Source: Hypomesus transpacificus (Eukaryota > Chordata > Actinopteri > Osmeriformes > Osmeridae). From it: 64,000 nucleotides of DNA. Both the position numbers and the translations under genes were made by a program. The stretch is taken from contig NC_061077.1 of the NCBI RefSeq assembly GCF_021917145.1, positions 12,792,125 to 12,856,124 of the forward strand, in the 5' to 3' direction. The notes beneath the pieces were generated by a model. That model was not told where the DNA came from. It was given only the letters and a program-made list of their open reading frames with translations, and did not search any database. This document shows positions 11,060-22,604 of the stretch, piece by piece. Position 1 is the first letter of the stretch. Every line of letters starts with the position of its first letter.

Positions 11060-11228
11060 GTCTACCTTTCTCTATTTGTGTCTATTTGTTCACTTATTGC
11101 ACTTTACACATGCCATGCTCTGCACCTCTTGCTGTTTTTCCACTTCTGGTTAGATGCTAAACTGCATTTCGTTGCCTCAGTTACTGTACTCTGTGCAATT
11201 ACAATAAAGTTGAATCTAATCTAATCTA
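11060..11228 (+). mobile_element. LINE-type 3' tail ending in (AATCT)n
   Basis: The sequence CTGCATTTCGTTGCCTCAGT, then TGTACTCTGTGCAAT and ACAATAAAGTTGAATCTAAT, ending in repeated AATCT, is a familiar 3' end of a non-LTR element in fish. It is non-coding. The clade is uncertain. Confidence 0.55.
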
Positions 11229-11229
11229 T

Positions 11230-12550
11230 AGTTGTTGCAAATTTAAATTAAGTTAACTGGTGATTTTCGTTGTATTCTTCACCTGCTAGCTAAATTGCAG
11301 GTGGCTGTTGATTCGATAGCGATTGCTGAACGCCCCTTATGCTGAAGTAGTTACACTGAATTAAGATAATGCAATTAATAGTGGGTTTACTGTTATGTTT
11401 TGCTACAAAATGCTTAGCCTATATGTCAAGATCAAATTAAGCAGACAGTGTAGGCCTACACGTGCTTTAGAGTGGCCTACCTTAATCGATAAGATAGGTT
11501 AATGGCCATTTCCAATAAGTTGTTATGTCCATTATTAATTGGCAGCATTTATGCCATTTAGAACATACTTTGAGTGGAAGGAGTGTCTTTAAGTAGCCTT
11601 AACCTTATTGCTTTAGGGGAAGTAGGACGAAAATATATGTAATATTACATATTACACAGTAGACTATTACATTACTGTAACTTGCTCCAAAATATAGTGA
11701 ACTTTGTTTCCACCTACAAGACAAAACATATCCTGAGAAAAGTGGATTTTGAGGGGTGAAGCTCCATAGACCTCCATTCATTCTGCACTTGCCCGTGAGC
11801 GCCTTCATAAGGAACCATATTGGAATTGCAACCAGTTCAGAAACCGGAAGTGTTCCCGAGAGTGCAAGTTCTCCCCTAATTAGACGTTCTGATTTGATTC
11901 ACCACCACGTTGTACTGCAATGGTGTAAAAAGTACACGAGAATCATTGAGTAAAGTAGAGATACTGTTAAAACTTTATTTTTTTTTAACATAAATTGCGT
12001 TTTGCAACTACAAATCTAATGTTTTACAACGTTATCCAACTGTTTTTTTTTGTCTGCTTAGCTCAGGACCAAAAAAGGGTCATTCAAATATAAGATGTGG
12101 GGAATATGTCGGCAATATTAACGATACGTGTATTATTAATGCCCGGTAACCCCTTAACTAATTGGATGTTCTTCAGCTTATGTTGTCATGAGTGTCTGGC
12201 AGTCCAGAAATAAAAATCGGTGTGGACAGCAAAAATATGAAGGCAGGAACCGTTGTATTGTAATACTTGTTTTGTATGATCCGGCTGGAAAGGGTTGAAC
12301 ACATTTCACATGAGTATAATTGCATAACGCTAGACTACGAACAGGATCCTTGTGATGGAGGCTAGTTATGTCTGGGACAAGTATTTGGAACTAAGTTTTG
12401 TTTGTTTTAACTCAGAGCTTAGCTCTGGACTTCTTTGGTCTCAGTGGGGTTAGTAAACCAAGTGCTTCCTGTATCACTGATCATCTTGACCCTGATGTGT
12501 TTCTGACCTGTCTGGATACAACCACAACACACTGATACAAGTGAATGGAG
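11230..12550. other. Intergenic sequence, no gene seen
   Basis: AT-rich. The stretch 11750-11900 looks like an old DNA-transposon remnant, but I could not define its ends. No coding exon is recognisable before the RBL poly(A) signal. Confidence 0.4.
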
Positions 12551-12553
12551 GAA

Positions 12554-12559
12554 TTTATT
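12554..12559 (-). promoter_or_regulatory. Poly(A) signal of the RBL gene
   Basis: AATAAA on the minus strand, about 80 bp downstream of the RBL stop codon at 12636. The spacing fits a very short 3' UTR. Confidence 0.7.
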
Positions 12560-12635
12560 CAATGTTGAATTAGTCTTCGTCCTTGAAACAGGTTCACCCC
12601 CGGGTCAAGTCTGTTCCAGGGATGGAGCTCTCCTT

Positions 12636-15600
12636 CTACGCAACAATACTCACTGAAAGAGGAATACATGTGCTAAAGTCAAATATATACACTCATAATG
12701 TCACATTTATACAAAGACTGATGAAAAGACCACTTACTTGTGGGAACGCAGATGTAGGTCACATCCAGGTATTTGTAGGTTCCAGGACAGGGATCAGAGA
12801 ACACAGAGTTGGAGGGATCAGAGAACACAGAGTTGGAGGCATCCAGAGAACAGCTTGTCTTTCCATTGCATCTGGGAAGGTGGAAGGAGCAAAATAAGTG
12901 TGTGTGCGAGAGAGCGTTTGTGTGTGTGTGTGTGTGTGTATACACGCATCTTACATGGTAGCCACCATCTGGAAGGTTGTGGAAAAGATGCAGTCGGTCT
13001 TGCGAATCTGATTGGCTGGATGACCAGATATGCAGGTCACACTGTCTGTGCGTCCATAGTTAGCACTGACCACCTTGATCAGAGAACTCCCTGGAAACAG
13101 GAAGAAGCTAATACCTCTTATGCTCACTTACTTTTGATGAAACTTGTAGTTTAAGTGTGAAACTTTAACAGTATAGCAGGGCATCAGTATAATTGTAATA
13201 GTTGGTAATATAACAGTATAGCAGTTTAACAGTGTAGCAGTAACAGTGTAACAGTAACAGTATGTAACGGTGTTACAGTAACAGTATGTAACGATGTAAC
13301 AGTAACAGTATGTAACAGTGTAACAGTAACAGTATGTAACAGTGTAACAGTATGTAACGGTGTAACAGTATGTAAACGGTGTAACATACCACAGTTTAGG
13401 GAGGTCGTCTGACCTTCACAGATGACTGTCGTCACTGAAACAATAATAGTTCAAATAGATGTCAGTGCCAGGGGTATACACTTATACACACACAAACACA
13501 ATACTAACTTGGGGGAATGCAGGTGTAGGTGGCATTCAGGTATTTGTAGGTTCCAATACAGGGATCAGAGAACACAGAGTGGGAGGCAACCGGGGAACAG
13601 CTTGTCTTTCCATTGCACCTGGGAAGGTGGGAGGAGCAAAATGTGAGTATATGTGTGTGAGTGTCTGTGTGCGTGTGTCCATGGTGTGTGTGTGTGTGTG
13701 TGCGTCTTACATGCTAGCCACCAACGGGAAGGTTTTGGGGTTGATGCAGTCGGTCTTGCTAATCTGATTGGCTGGACGACCAGAGATGCAGGTCACACTG
13801 TCTGTGCGTCCATAGTTAGCCCTGACCACGTTGATCAGAGAACTCCCTGGAAACAGGAAGACAATATTACCTCTTATGCTCGTTTACTTTTGATGAAACT
13901 CTCTTGTTTAAGTTTACTCAGTGTGAAACTAACAGTAAAGCAGAGCAACATTATAACAGTACAAGTATAACAGAGTAGCAGTGCAATGAACACTGCAACA
14001 GTATAACATAATTGTAACAGTATAACAGTGTAACAGTGTAGCAGTGTAACAACATACCACAGTTCAGGGTGGTCTGCTGAGCTTCACAGATGTTTGTCGT
14101 CTCTGAAACAATAATAGTACAAATAGATGTAATTTTCAAATGCCTACACACATTCGCACAAGACCTTCTCAGATCCCTGTTATCTCTGAAACAGTAATAG
14201 TTCAAATAGGTGTCAGTGTCAACAGTCTACACACACACACACACACACAATACTAACTTGGGGGAATGCAGGTGTAGGCAACATTCAGGTATTTGTAGGT
14301 TCCAATACAGGGATCAGAGAACACATAGTGGGAAGGCAATCAGGGAACAGCTCGTCTTTCCATCACATCTGGGAAGGTGGAAAAAGAGCAAAATAAGAGT
14401 GTGTGGTGTGTGTCTATTTGAGTGTGTGTGAGGGTGTCTGTGTGTGTCCTTTGATGTGTGCTGTGTGTGTCTCACATGGTGGGGTGGTGGTGTGTGTGTG
14501 CGTCTTACATGCTAGCCACCAACGGGAAAGGTTTTGGGGGTTTATGCAGTCGTTCTTGCTAAACTGTATTTGGCTGGACGACCAGAGATGCAGGTCACAC
14601 TGTCTGTGCGTCCATAGTTAGCACTGACCACGTTAATCACAGAACTCCCTGGAAACAGGAAAAAGTTATTACCTCTTATGCTTGTTTACTTTTGATGAAA
14701 CTCTCTAGTTTAAGTGTATTTAGTGTGAAACTAACAGTAAAGTAGAGCAACATTATAACAGTACAAGTATAACAGAAGCACTGCAATGAACACTGCAACA
14801 GTATAACAGTATAGCGATGTAACAACATACCACAGTTCAGGGTGGCCTGCTGAGCTTCACAAATATCTGTCGTCCTTCTGAAACTGTACAAATGATAATT
14901 GTCAATGGCTTACACATTTACAAACATACTTGCACAGATGTTTGTCGTCTCTGAAACAATAATAGTACAAATAGATGTAATTTTCAATTGCCTACACACA
15001 TTAACACAAGACCTCAGATTTATCTCTATCTCTGAAACAGTAATAGTTCAAATAGGTGTCAGTGTCAACAGTCTACACACACACATCTGGAAGAAATGCA
15101 ATTTCCTGTGTGCTTACATTATTCACTAATCAATAGAACTAAACATTGGATACTAGTTAGTGTGTTCTCATGTAAGCTTACTAGTAATAAGAGTAGATTG
15201 TGTTTGTGTCAGGGTTAATAGATGTTCGGGAACAGGAGAAAGTACTGGCTAACTGTTCCTTGTCATGACTTCAAGGAGAGCTCCAACTATGAACTCTCTA
15301 GTCTGAGTGGTCATGTGTTGGGAGCTGTGGAATCTCTTTCTCTGAGACTGTGTAACGTCATTACTGCCCGGACTGTCACTATCTATGTTTACATTATTGT
15401 GCCCTATAAAAGATGGTCCTCTGGCCTTCAGAGCTCAGAGAGAGACAGGATTGAGACCTAAGCCTGGTGTTGTGGTTGTCAATTATTGTCAGAGGTCTGG
15501 TTTTCTCTCTCAATCTGCAGATTGATGAATACTTATTAAAATCCAGAACTCAACTGAACTTAGTCACTCCGTTTACGAAGAGACGGACAAAAACTTTCTT

Positions 15601-16414
15601 CATCACACACACACACAATACTACCTTGGGGGAAATGCCATGTGTAGGTAACTTTCAGGTATTTGTAGGTTCCAAAACATGGATCAGAGAACACAGAGTT
15701 GGAGGCATCCAGAGAACAGCTTGTCTTTCCATTGCACCTGGAAGGTGAGAGGAGACAAAATGTGAGTATATGTGTGTGAGAGTGTCTGTGTGTTTGTCCC
15801 ATGGTGTGTGTGTGTGTGTGCGTCTTACATGCTAGCCACCAACGGGAAGGTTTTGTGGTTGATGCAGTCGGTCTTGCTAATCTGATTGGCTGACGACCAG
15901 GAGATGCAGGTCACACTGTCTGTGCGTCCATAGTTAGCACTGACCACGTTGATCACAGGACTCCCTGGTAACAGAAAACGTTTTTACCTCATATGCTGGC
16001 TTACTATTGATGAAACTCTCTAGTTTAAGTGTATGCAGTGTGAAACTAACAGTAAAGCAAGAGCAACATTATAACAGTACAAGTATAACAGAGTAGCAGT
16101 ACAATGAACACTCCAACAGTATAACTAACAGTGTAACAGTATAGCAGTGTAACAGTGTAGCAGTGTAACAACATACCACAGTTCAGGGTGGCCTGCTGAG
16201 CTTCACAGATGTCTGTCGTCTCTGAAACTGTACAAATAATAATTGTCAATGGCTTACACATTTACAAACAGACTTTCACAGATGTTTGTCGTCTCTGAAA
16301 CAGTAACAGTACAAATAGATGTAATTTTTCAAATGCCTACACATTCACATAAGATCTTCTCAGATCACTTATCTCTGAAACAGTAATAGTTCAAATAGGT
16401 GTCAGTGTCAACAG

Positions 16415-16477
<63 letters not shown>

Positions 16478-17504
16478 ATACTAACTTGGGGGAATGCAGG
16501 TGTAGGTAACTTTCAGGTATTTGTAGGTTCCAAAACATGGATCAGAGAACACAGAGTTGGAGGCAACCAGGGAACAGCTTGTCTTTCCATTGCACCTGGG
16601 AAGATGAGAGGAGCAAAAAATGTTAGTATATGTGTGTGAGAGTGTCTGTACGTGTGTCCATGGTGTGTGTGTGTGCGTGTGTGCGTCTTACATGCTAGCC
16701 ACCAACTGGAAGGTTTTGGGGTTGATGCAGTCGGTCTTGCTAATCTGATTGGCTTGGACGACCAGAGATGCAGGTCACACTGTCTGTGCGTCCATAGTTA
16801 GCACTGACCACGTTGATCACAGATCTCCCTGGAAACAGGAAAACGTTATTACCTCTTATGCTCGCTTACTTTTGATGAAACTCTCTAGTTTAAGTGTATG
16901 CAGTGTGAAACTAACAGTAAAGCAGAGCAACATTATAACAGTACAAGTATAACAGAGTAGCAGTGTAATGAACACTGCAACAGTATAACTAATTGTGTAA
17001 CAGTATAGCAGTGTAACAGTGTAGCAGTGTAACAACATACCACAGTTCAGGGTGGCCTGCTGAGCTTCACAGATGTCTGTCGTCTCTGAAACAGTACAAA
17101 TAATAATTGTCAATCGTTTACACATTCACAAACAGATCCCCACTAGGAACGGGAGGGGGGGTTCAGGTTCTTCTTTGTTTTACCTGCTCCTGTAGACATG
17201 CAACATGCCAGCACTGAAACAGACACAAAGACCACAAACACAATCTGGCAGTTTAACAGTGTTTTTGATAGTGTCACATTGTCTGTGGAATTGCTTTTGT
17301 ATTATCTCTACATTTCCATAATGGGAGCTTTATAATAATCTAACAATGAATCCATTCACAAATCTAGTTCTACAACCTCAAACACAGACGAGCTTTAACA
17401 AAGTGAATATAAACTAGTCCTTCAGCTCTCCAAGGAGCTGCCCCCCTCCCCAGAGAGACCAGATACTTACAGATCAGAGCACCCAGCCTGAGACGACGAC
17501 TCAT
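12636..17504 (-). CDS. L-rhamnose-binding lectin with five SUEL domains, several carrying indels
   Basis: A secreted sugar-binding lectin of fish innate immunity and eggs (SUEL family, which binds L-rhamnose and galactose). Exons 1 (17471-17504) and 2 (17184-17213) join to give the signal peptide [20 protein letters not shown]. Each domain then uses three exons. D1: 17041-17085, 16692-16828, 16486-16595. D2: 16177-16221, 15829-15963, about 15625-15737. D3: 14831-14877, 14509-14648, 14258-14368. D4: 14058-14102, 13711-13846, 13509-13618. D5: 13390-13434, 12955-13090, 12738-12871. A 17-nt last exon (12636-12652) adds MSIVA and the stop. The motifs are [24 protein letters not shown] and DPC.GTYKYL..TYTC. 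D4 and D5 are clean. D1 has one extra base (about 16755). D2 has a compensated indel pair (about 15887-15901) and a frameshift that destroys the last cysteine (about 15635-15645). D3 has at least four indels. Either the gene is decaying in part or the assembly is inaccurate here. Confidence 0.85.
13195..13392. repeat. (TAACAGTR)n-type intronic tandem repeat
   Basis: Degenerate units of TAACAGT with ATGTAACAGTG variants fill the intron before the first exon of lectin domain 5. Shorter versions occupy the equivalent introns of the other domains (13960-14055, 14750-14830, 16070-16175, 16930-17040), so the repeat was copied along with the domain unit. Confidence 0.85.
15207..15606 (-). mobile_element. 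Possible solo LTR inside the RBL gene
   Basis: A block of about 400 bp lies between lectin domains 2 and 3 with no counterpart in the other introns. It begins TGTCAGGGTTAATAG and ends CTTCATCACA (TG...CA). It contains CCTATAAAAGATGG (a plus-sense TATA box at about 15404-15412) and ATTAAA further on, the order expected of an LTR in plus orientation. The strand is given as that of the host gene and the element itself probably reads plus. No internal retroelement genes are present. Target-site duplication is not clear because the right side is (CA)n. Confidence 0.5.
16417..16473. repeat. (CA)n microsatellite
   Basis: About 28 perfect CA units in the intron after lectin domain 1. Shorter CA or GT runs mark the same introns of the other domains. 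Confidence 0.95.
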
Positions 17505-17547
17505 GGTGTTTCTAGATACGAATAACAACTTCACATCAGACAACTCA

Positions 17548-17554
17548 TTTTATA
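17548..17554 (-). promoter_or_regulatory. TATA box of the RBL gene
   Basis: TATAAAA on the minus strand (context GGCTATAAAATGAG), 44 bp upstream of the ATG at 17504. This leaves a 5' UTR of about 20 nt. It is conserved in the relic at 2837-2843. Confidence 0.75.
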
Positions 17555-17744
17555 GCCTAAGATTCCCACTCATGAACAAATAGCTAAATAAATCACCCAC
17601 TTGGCAGCTGCATGTGTTGGATATGTAGTGTTTAACTAGTCATTGTGTTTATAAAGGGTAGGTAGTGTTTGATCAGTCATTGTATTCATAGTATAATACA
17701 GATTTCCATAGCAATGCGGAAGACACTATATATCCGCTGAACCC

Positions 17745-17975
17745 AACGATGCAACAGCCGTGAATTCTTTTCCAACTGCTTGTCGGCAATAAACAAATGG
17801 ATGAATGATAACTTTCATACATTAAATGAAGACAAAACTAAAGTCCTACTATGTGGCCCCAAATCCAAAAGAGAGATGCTAACTAAGAATCTAGGAGGTT
17901 TAACCCCCTGGCTTAAACCAGAGGGTGACAAGTCTTGGTTGTAATCCTGGGCTTGAATTTCAACTCTCACATTAC
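17745..17975 (+). mobile_element. LINE fragment (reverse transcriptase region, L2-like)
   Basis: One plus frame reads INKWMNDNFHTLNEDKTKVL, then LCGPKSKREMLTKNLGGLTP and WLKPEGDKS before a stop. This is the conserved segment after the catalytic core in L2-like LINE ORF2 (WM..N.L.LN.DKTEVL). It is truncated at both ends and not active. Confidence 0.8.
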
Positions 17976-18199
17976 AGTTTTTTTCTCAATTGCTAACACA
18001 CATTTCTTGAATTTGTACTGTGTTTTCTCTATACTCTAAACACACATCTTCATATTTACACTGGCCCAAACCCTTGACTTTTAACCCCCAAATCAAACAC
18101 TGTTGTCAAAACCATATTATCTGTCCTAAAAACCTAACTTTGCATTCAAAATACACACACAACCCTCAAATACATTCAACCTTCTGAATACACTTTACG

Positions 18200-18540
18200 C
18201 ACTGCTGGGAGGAATTGAAAACACTATCATAAAACTTTTTCCAAGAACCATTGACTATAACGTGTCCCTGAATTGTTCCACCTTATGAGTTTGACATGAT
18301 GTAAATCATAAAACTTAGAAATACTGCAATTGTCCTTCTAATAGGGTTTTTTTTCTATTTACATTTTACAGAAATTGATTTGAGAACTTGATTTGTAACA
18401 ATTGTGGCAATTTCCTCACCATATTAGCTTCGGTTAAACCAGGCGTGGGAGGAAATTGCCCAGCCCTTTACTGCTGGGCTGGGGAAGAGAGCAATCAATG
18501 AGGCACACCTGTTGCTCATCAACCACACTCCTGGTGAGTA
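18200..18540. other. Intergenic sequence with a probable repeat
   Basis: Contains GGCAATTTCCTC and GGAGGAAATTGCC (18407-18460), a short inverted pair, and a GCCCAGC/GCTGGGC hairpin at 18458-18482. There is no gene. Confidence 0.4.
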
Positions 18541-18549
18541 CCAAAGGGG

Positions 18550-18998
18550 ACAAAAAGGGGTGCTTTTATCCAAAGCGACTTCCAAGAGACAGCTTTACAA
18601 AAGAGCATAGAGTCACTGATCATAACAACGAGGTAGTCCCAAACATTGCAAGCAGCCAAAACATGAAGCATACATTGTGAAAAAACTAAACAAGTGCCAA
18701 AGGGAAGACCCATAAGAGTATGCAGTTATACAAGTTACGAATTAAAACAACATGAACCACAAAAAGTGCAGGACTGTACCTGAAGAAGAACAATCAACAG
18801 TAAAATATTTCACAGCGAGTACAAGACTTAACTTTGTTATAACTAACCTACAAGAGCAACAAGTCACTCAATAAGTGTCATTGTGATCCTGGAGGGAAAC
18901 TAACATCAGGTCCAGCCAAGCATTCCTAAGTGCCGTTGTACTCCCGGAACAAGTGTGTCTGGAGCCTTTTCTTGAAGATGGGGAGACAGTCAGTGTCC
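18550..18998 (-). mobile_element. LINE 3' end, interrupted by the scaffold gap
   Basis: On the minus strand the sequence next to the gap encodes DTDCLPIFKKRLQTHLFREY, an end-of-ORF2 motif. About 350 bp of UTR follow, ending in AAGTCGCTTTGGATAAAAGC. That tail closely matches the tail of the three SINEs in this window (AGTCGCTCTGGATAAGAGC), as expected of a LINE and its dependent SINE. The 5' part is lost in the run of N. Confidence 0.7.
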
Positions 18999-19498
18999 NN
19001 NNNNNNNNNNNNNNNNNNNNNNNNNNNNNNNNNNNNNNNNNNNNNNNNNNNNNNNNNNNNNNNNNNNNNNNNNNNNNNNNNNNNNNNNNNNNNNNNNNNN
19101 NNNNNNNNNNNNNNNNNNNNNNNNNNNNNNNNNNNNNNNNNNNNNNNNNNNNNNNNNNNNNNNNNNNNNNNNNNNNNNNNNNNNNNNNNNNNNNNNNNNN
19201 NNNNNNNNNNNNNNNNNNNNNNNNNNNNNNNNNNNNNNNNNNNNNNNNNNNNNNNNNNNNNNNNNNNNNNNNNNNNNNNNNNNNNNNNNNNNNNNNNNNN
19301 NNNNNNNNNNNNNNNNNNNNNNNNNNNNNNNNNNNNNNNNNNNNNNNNNNNNNNNNNNNNNNNNNNNNNNNNNNNNNNNNNNNNNNNNNNNNNNNNNNNN
19401 NNNNNNNNNNNNNNNNNNNNNNNNNNNNNNNNNNNNNNNNNNNNNNNNNNNNNNNNNNNNNNNNNNNNNNNNNNNNNNNNNNNNNNNNNNNNNNNNNN
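18999..19498. other. Assembly gap of exactly 500 N
   Basis: A round-number run of N is a scaffold join of unknown true size. The left edge lies inside a LINE copy, so the join probably failed at a repeat. Frames spanning it are meaningless. Confidence 1.
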
Positions 19499-21580
19499 TG
19501 TTTTCCGGAGCTGGTGGGTCAAATACCTATCGGCACTTAATTGAGAGAGGTGAGATGAATAAATATGTATTTGCGTGTGTGTGTGTGTGCATAGCGTATT
19601 GAATTACGCGTGTGAGTCTATTGCATTAAGTGTGTGTTTTGTGTGTGTGTGTGGGTGGGAGGGAGGGCGTGCACAGTAAACAGTGAACAGGGCCACACTC
19701 CCTCACACACACACACACACACTCCCTCACACACACACACACACTCCCTCACACACACACACACTCTCCCTCATACACACACACACACTCACTCCCTCAC
19801 ACACACACTGTTAGTGATTCATGCTTTCCGTCAGGCCTCTGTCGGACCGGTTGGTCCCCCGGCCCAGAGCTCTGTGGCGGCTAGAGGACCTCCAGAGCAT
19901 GGGGCCAGTGACATCATCATGACTGCTGGAGGGAGGGCGTGGCCCGCTCACGCATGGATCCGCCCCTCAGCCTGGAGCTTTGATAGACTGACCTCTGACC
20001 CTCCACTCGGACGCAAAGAAAGAGAGAGGGGAGACGGGGTGTGTTGAGAGAGGATTGAGGGTGGGGGAGAAAGTGAGCGAGAGGTTTTTTTCACGAGGTT
20101 CTCCTCGGATCTTTTCCCTCTGTAGTGACTATTTGAATGTTCAGTGTGCACGAATAGAAATGTACACGTATGTCTGTCCGTGTAGTGCAAGTACTGTACG
20201 TACTTTGGCCATATTTGAAATATCTTTTAACGTGCCGAGCACTCTCACTTGAAATTGAATTTAGAGAGAGAGAGAGGGAGGAGAGGGAGGGAGGGAGGGA
20301 AAGAGAGGGCAATTTGTCCATCGTGTCACGTACTGTATAACCGTATACAAGCAGGGCAGACCGATCCTAAACGATACAAACAACTGAGCTGCGTTTGTAT
20401 CATTTAAGACCCCCACAGTCTGTCCGTTTCAGCCATCTGACGACACTATGGGCCGCACACAGACGCACACACACGAGCGGTTCAACAGCCAGATGCGGGC
20501 CCCGAGATACTGCTGGCCGTCCCTAGATCTGTCTGCTCGCCCACCAGTCCAGCAAGCCCACAGGCCCAGTGACCCAGCAGGCAGCCTGTCGGGCGGCAGC
20601 CCCGGCAGGGGCCCCGCGGCGCCCAGGGGCCAGAGAGGGGCCACGCTGGCTCGCGGAGCAGACAGGAGGAAGCGCGTCCGGCGAGTCGGAGCCGGAGGAG
20701 CCGGAGGGGAGCGGCCATTGTTCTGCCGTCGCGCCTGACGGACGGTGATTTAGGGCCAGGCGGCCGGGGGAGCGTCGGGGGTAGGCAGGGGGGGGGGGAG
20801 GGGGGAAGGGGGAAGGGGGGGGGGTCAGAGAAGAGGCTTCGTGGACACCCCCTAGACACTTTCCCCTCCTCGCCTTCACCCCCTCAACACCCCCCCCCCC
20901 CCCCCCAGCCCGCGTCCGTAAGTTGGCAGGATGAATCATGGCTGACCCAGTCCACTGGCCCTGGCTCTCTCTTTCTCTTTCTCTCTCTCTTCTATAGCCT
21001 CTCCTCTGCTGCTCCCCCCCCTCCCCCCTCCCCTCCCACCTACCCCCCCCCCCCCCCCTTAACAAACATGACAAATCTGGTGTTTATTTACTTAAGGAGA
21101 CCTGGGGATGGAGAGGAGAGAGAGCACGAAGGAAGAAGGTGGGAGGGGTGGGGTGGGGGTAAGAAAACTGTGTAAAATCAATACGTGGAGTTAGCAGGGC
21201 CTTGGCCTCGGGGCCCGGGCTAGCCGGCGGCTAGCGGGTTTGGGGCCCCGGGGGGGAGGGGGGGGAGGGGCGGGGGGAGAGCGGAGAGCGGAGCGCGGCT
21301 CTGGGGCCTCGTGAGGCTGTAATGAGGAGCTGAGAGGCGGAGAGAGAGCGGCGGGACGCAGGTGGAGGAGCAGGCGGGGGGCCGGGGGAGAGAGAACCCT
21401 GGCAGCTAGCGACTCCTCCTCGCTCTCGACCAGGTGGATGCAGCCAGACACAGGCCTGCTATGGACTTCAAATGACACGTTCGAGACGTTCCCCCAAAAA
21501 ACGCCGTTCTGGTTCTCTGTTTTGTGTCGTTGTTTGTAACTTGACGCGCAGATGTAGTGAGTAGGGTTAGGGTTATATTT
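19499..21580. other. Gene-free, GC-rich region with microsatellites
   Basis: Holds GT and CA runs (19577-19810), GA-rich stretches (20265-20310), and long G or C homopolymers (20790-20822, 20887-20907, 21045-21058). I see no exon. The GC-rich part at 20560-20720 and 21190-21470 keeps frames open by composition only. A complex island at about 20905-20975 might be regulatory. Confidence 0.5.
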
Positions 21581-21585
21581 GCAGG

Positions 21586-21770
21586 ATGTCAGGTGGCTGA
21601 GCGGTTAAGGACTCGGGATAGTAATCAGAAGGTTGCCAGTTCGATTCCCGGATGTGCCAAATGACGTTGTGTCCTTGGCCAAGGCACTTCACCCTACTTG
21701 CCTCGGGGGGAATGTCCCTGTGAGTCGCTCTGGATAAGAGTGTTTGCTCAATGACTAAATGTAAATGTAA
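21586..21770 (+). mobile_element. tRNA-derived SINE, copy 2
   Basis: Full-length head: GGTGGCTGAGCGGTTAAGG (A box) and GTTGCCAGTTCGATTCCCGG (B box). A body with GGCACTTCACCCTACTTGCC follows, then the tail GAGTCGCTCTGGATAAGAG and CTAAATGTAAATGTAA. It has the same orientation as the copy at 40382 and is inverted relative to that at 4493. Confidence 0.9.
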
Positions 21771-22604
21771 GTACATGGACTAGATATGCAGTGGTGTTAA
21801 AATGCACGGTTTCGGGTTTATTGTGCTCCGTTATGAGTAGCAGAATCTTCCTCTGGCAATATTACAGAGGGTAGGCAGAGCGCATGTGCTCGACACATCT
21901 GAGTACGTACACGGTTTATCTTCTGTTTATGCCTGCTTTTGTGCATGCTATTGGTGTGGGTCAAATATAGTTGCCACGGACGACGGCGGATATTTGGAAG
22001 AGCGGAATCATCCGCGAGCGATACATGCCGACTGGAAGGACAAGAAGAGTTGTTTAGGGAGAATCTGGACACGAGACGGCTCTATGGTGCCTATCAGCAC
22101 CATATGACAGGGACAGAACAGATAAGGTTTTCCTCAGTGGAGACAGAGGGAGAGAACCTCCCCTCCCTCGCCCCCCCCCCCCCCTCCCCCGTTGTCAAGG
22201 TTTCTGTCAAATCTTCCATGAGGTCGGCCACCCTCCCGGTCCGACGGGAGAGAGAGAGGCACCGACGTCGGCCTGAGATGATAGGGCTGGAAAATGGAAG
22301 TCATATGAAACAGGAGTAAACCTCCCCCCCACACCCCACCCCCACACCCCCCTCTCTCTGAACCTCTCTTTCTCTCTCTCTTTCCATCCTCCATCTCCAT
22401 CCTAGCCGCCCCCCCCAACCCCGCCCCAAAACCACCAGTCCCTCTTCAAGACAAATGGGTCCGGGGCAATGACAGAGTGCCAGGCCTACAAATCACCACC
22501 GCCGACCGGCCGACCGGCTCGTCCACTGCCTCCTCCTCCCCCCCTCCCTCCCCCCCTCCCTCCCCTCCCTCCCACCCCCCCCCCCCTCCCCCCAACCTTG
22601 GACC

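Noticed and set aside
13226-13435. Repetitive [10 protein letters not shown] frame as a gene
   Set aside because: It is the intronic (TAACAGT)n repeat translated up to the real exon of lectin domain 5.
18926-19544. Frames of about 200 codons spanning the N run
   Set aside because: They consist almost wholly of unknown bases. Only the left end has meaning, as a LINE ORF end on the minus strand.
20482-21074. GC-rich frames of 125-183 codons near 20.5-21 kb
   Set aside because: Homopolymer and GC composition keep them open. They have Gly/Arg/Pro-rich sequence with no domain, and frames overlap on both strands.
21586-21660. Possible tRNA gene
   Set aside because: A and B boxes are present but the sequence continues into a SINE body with a LINE-like tail, and three related copies occur. 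It is a SINE head, not a tRNA gene.
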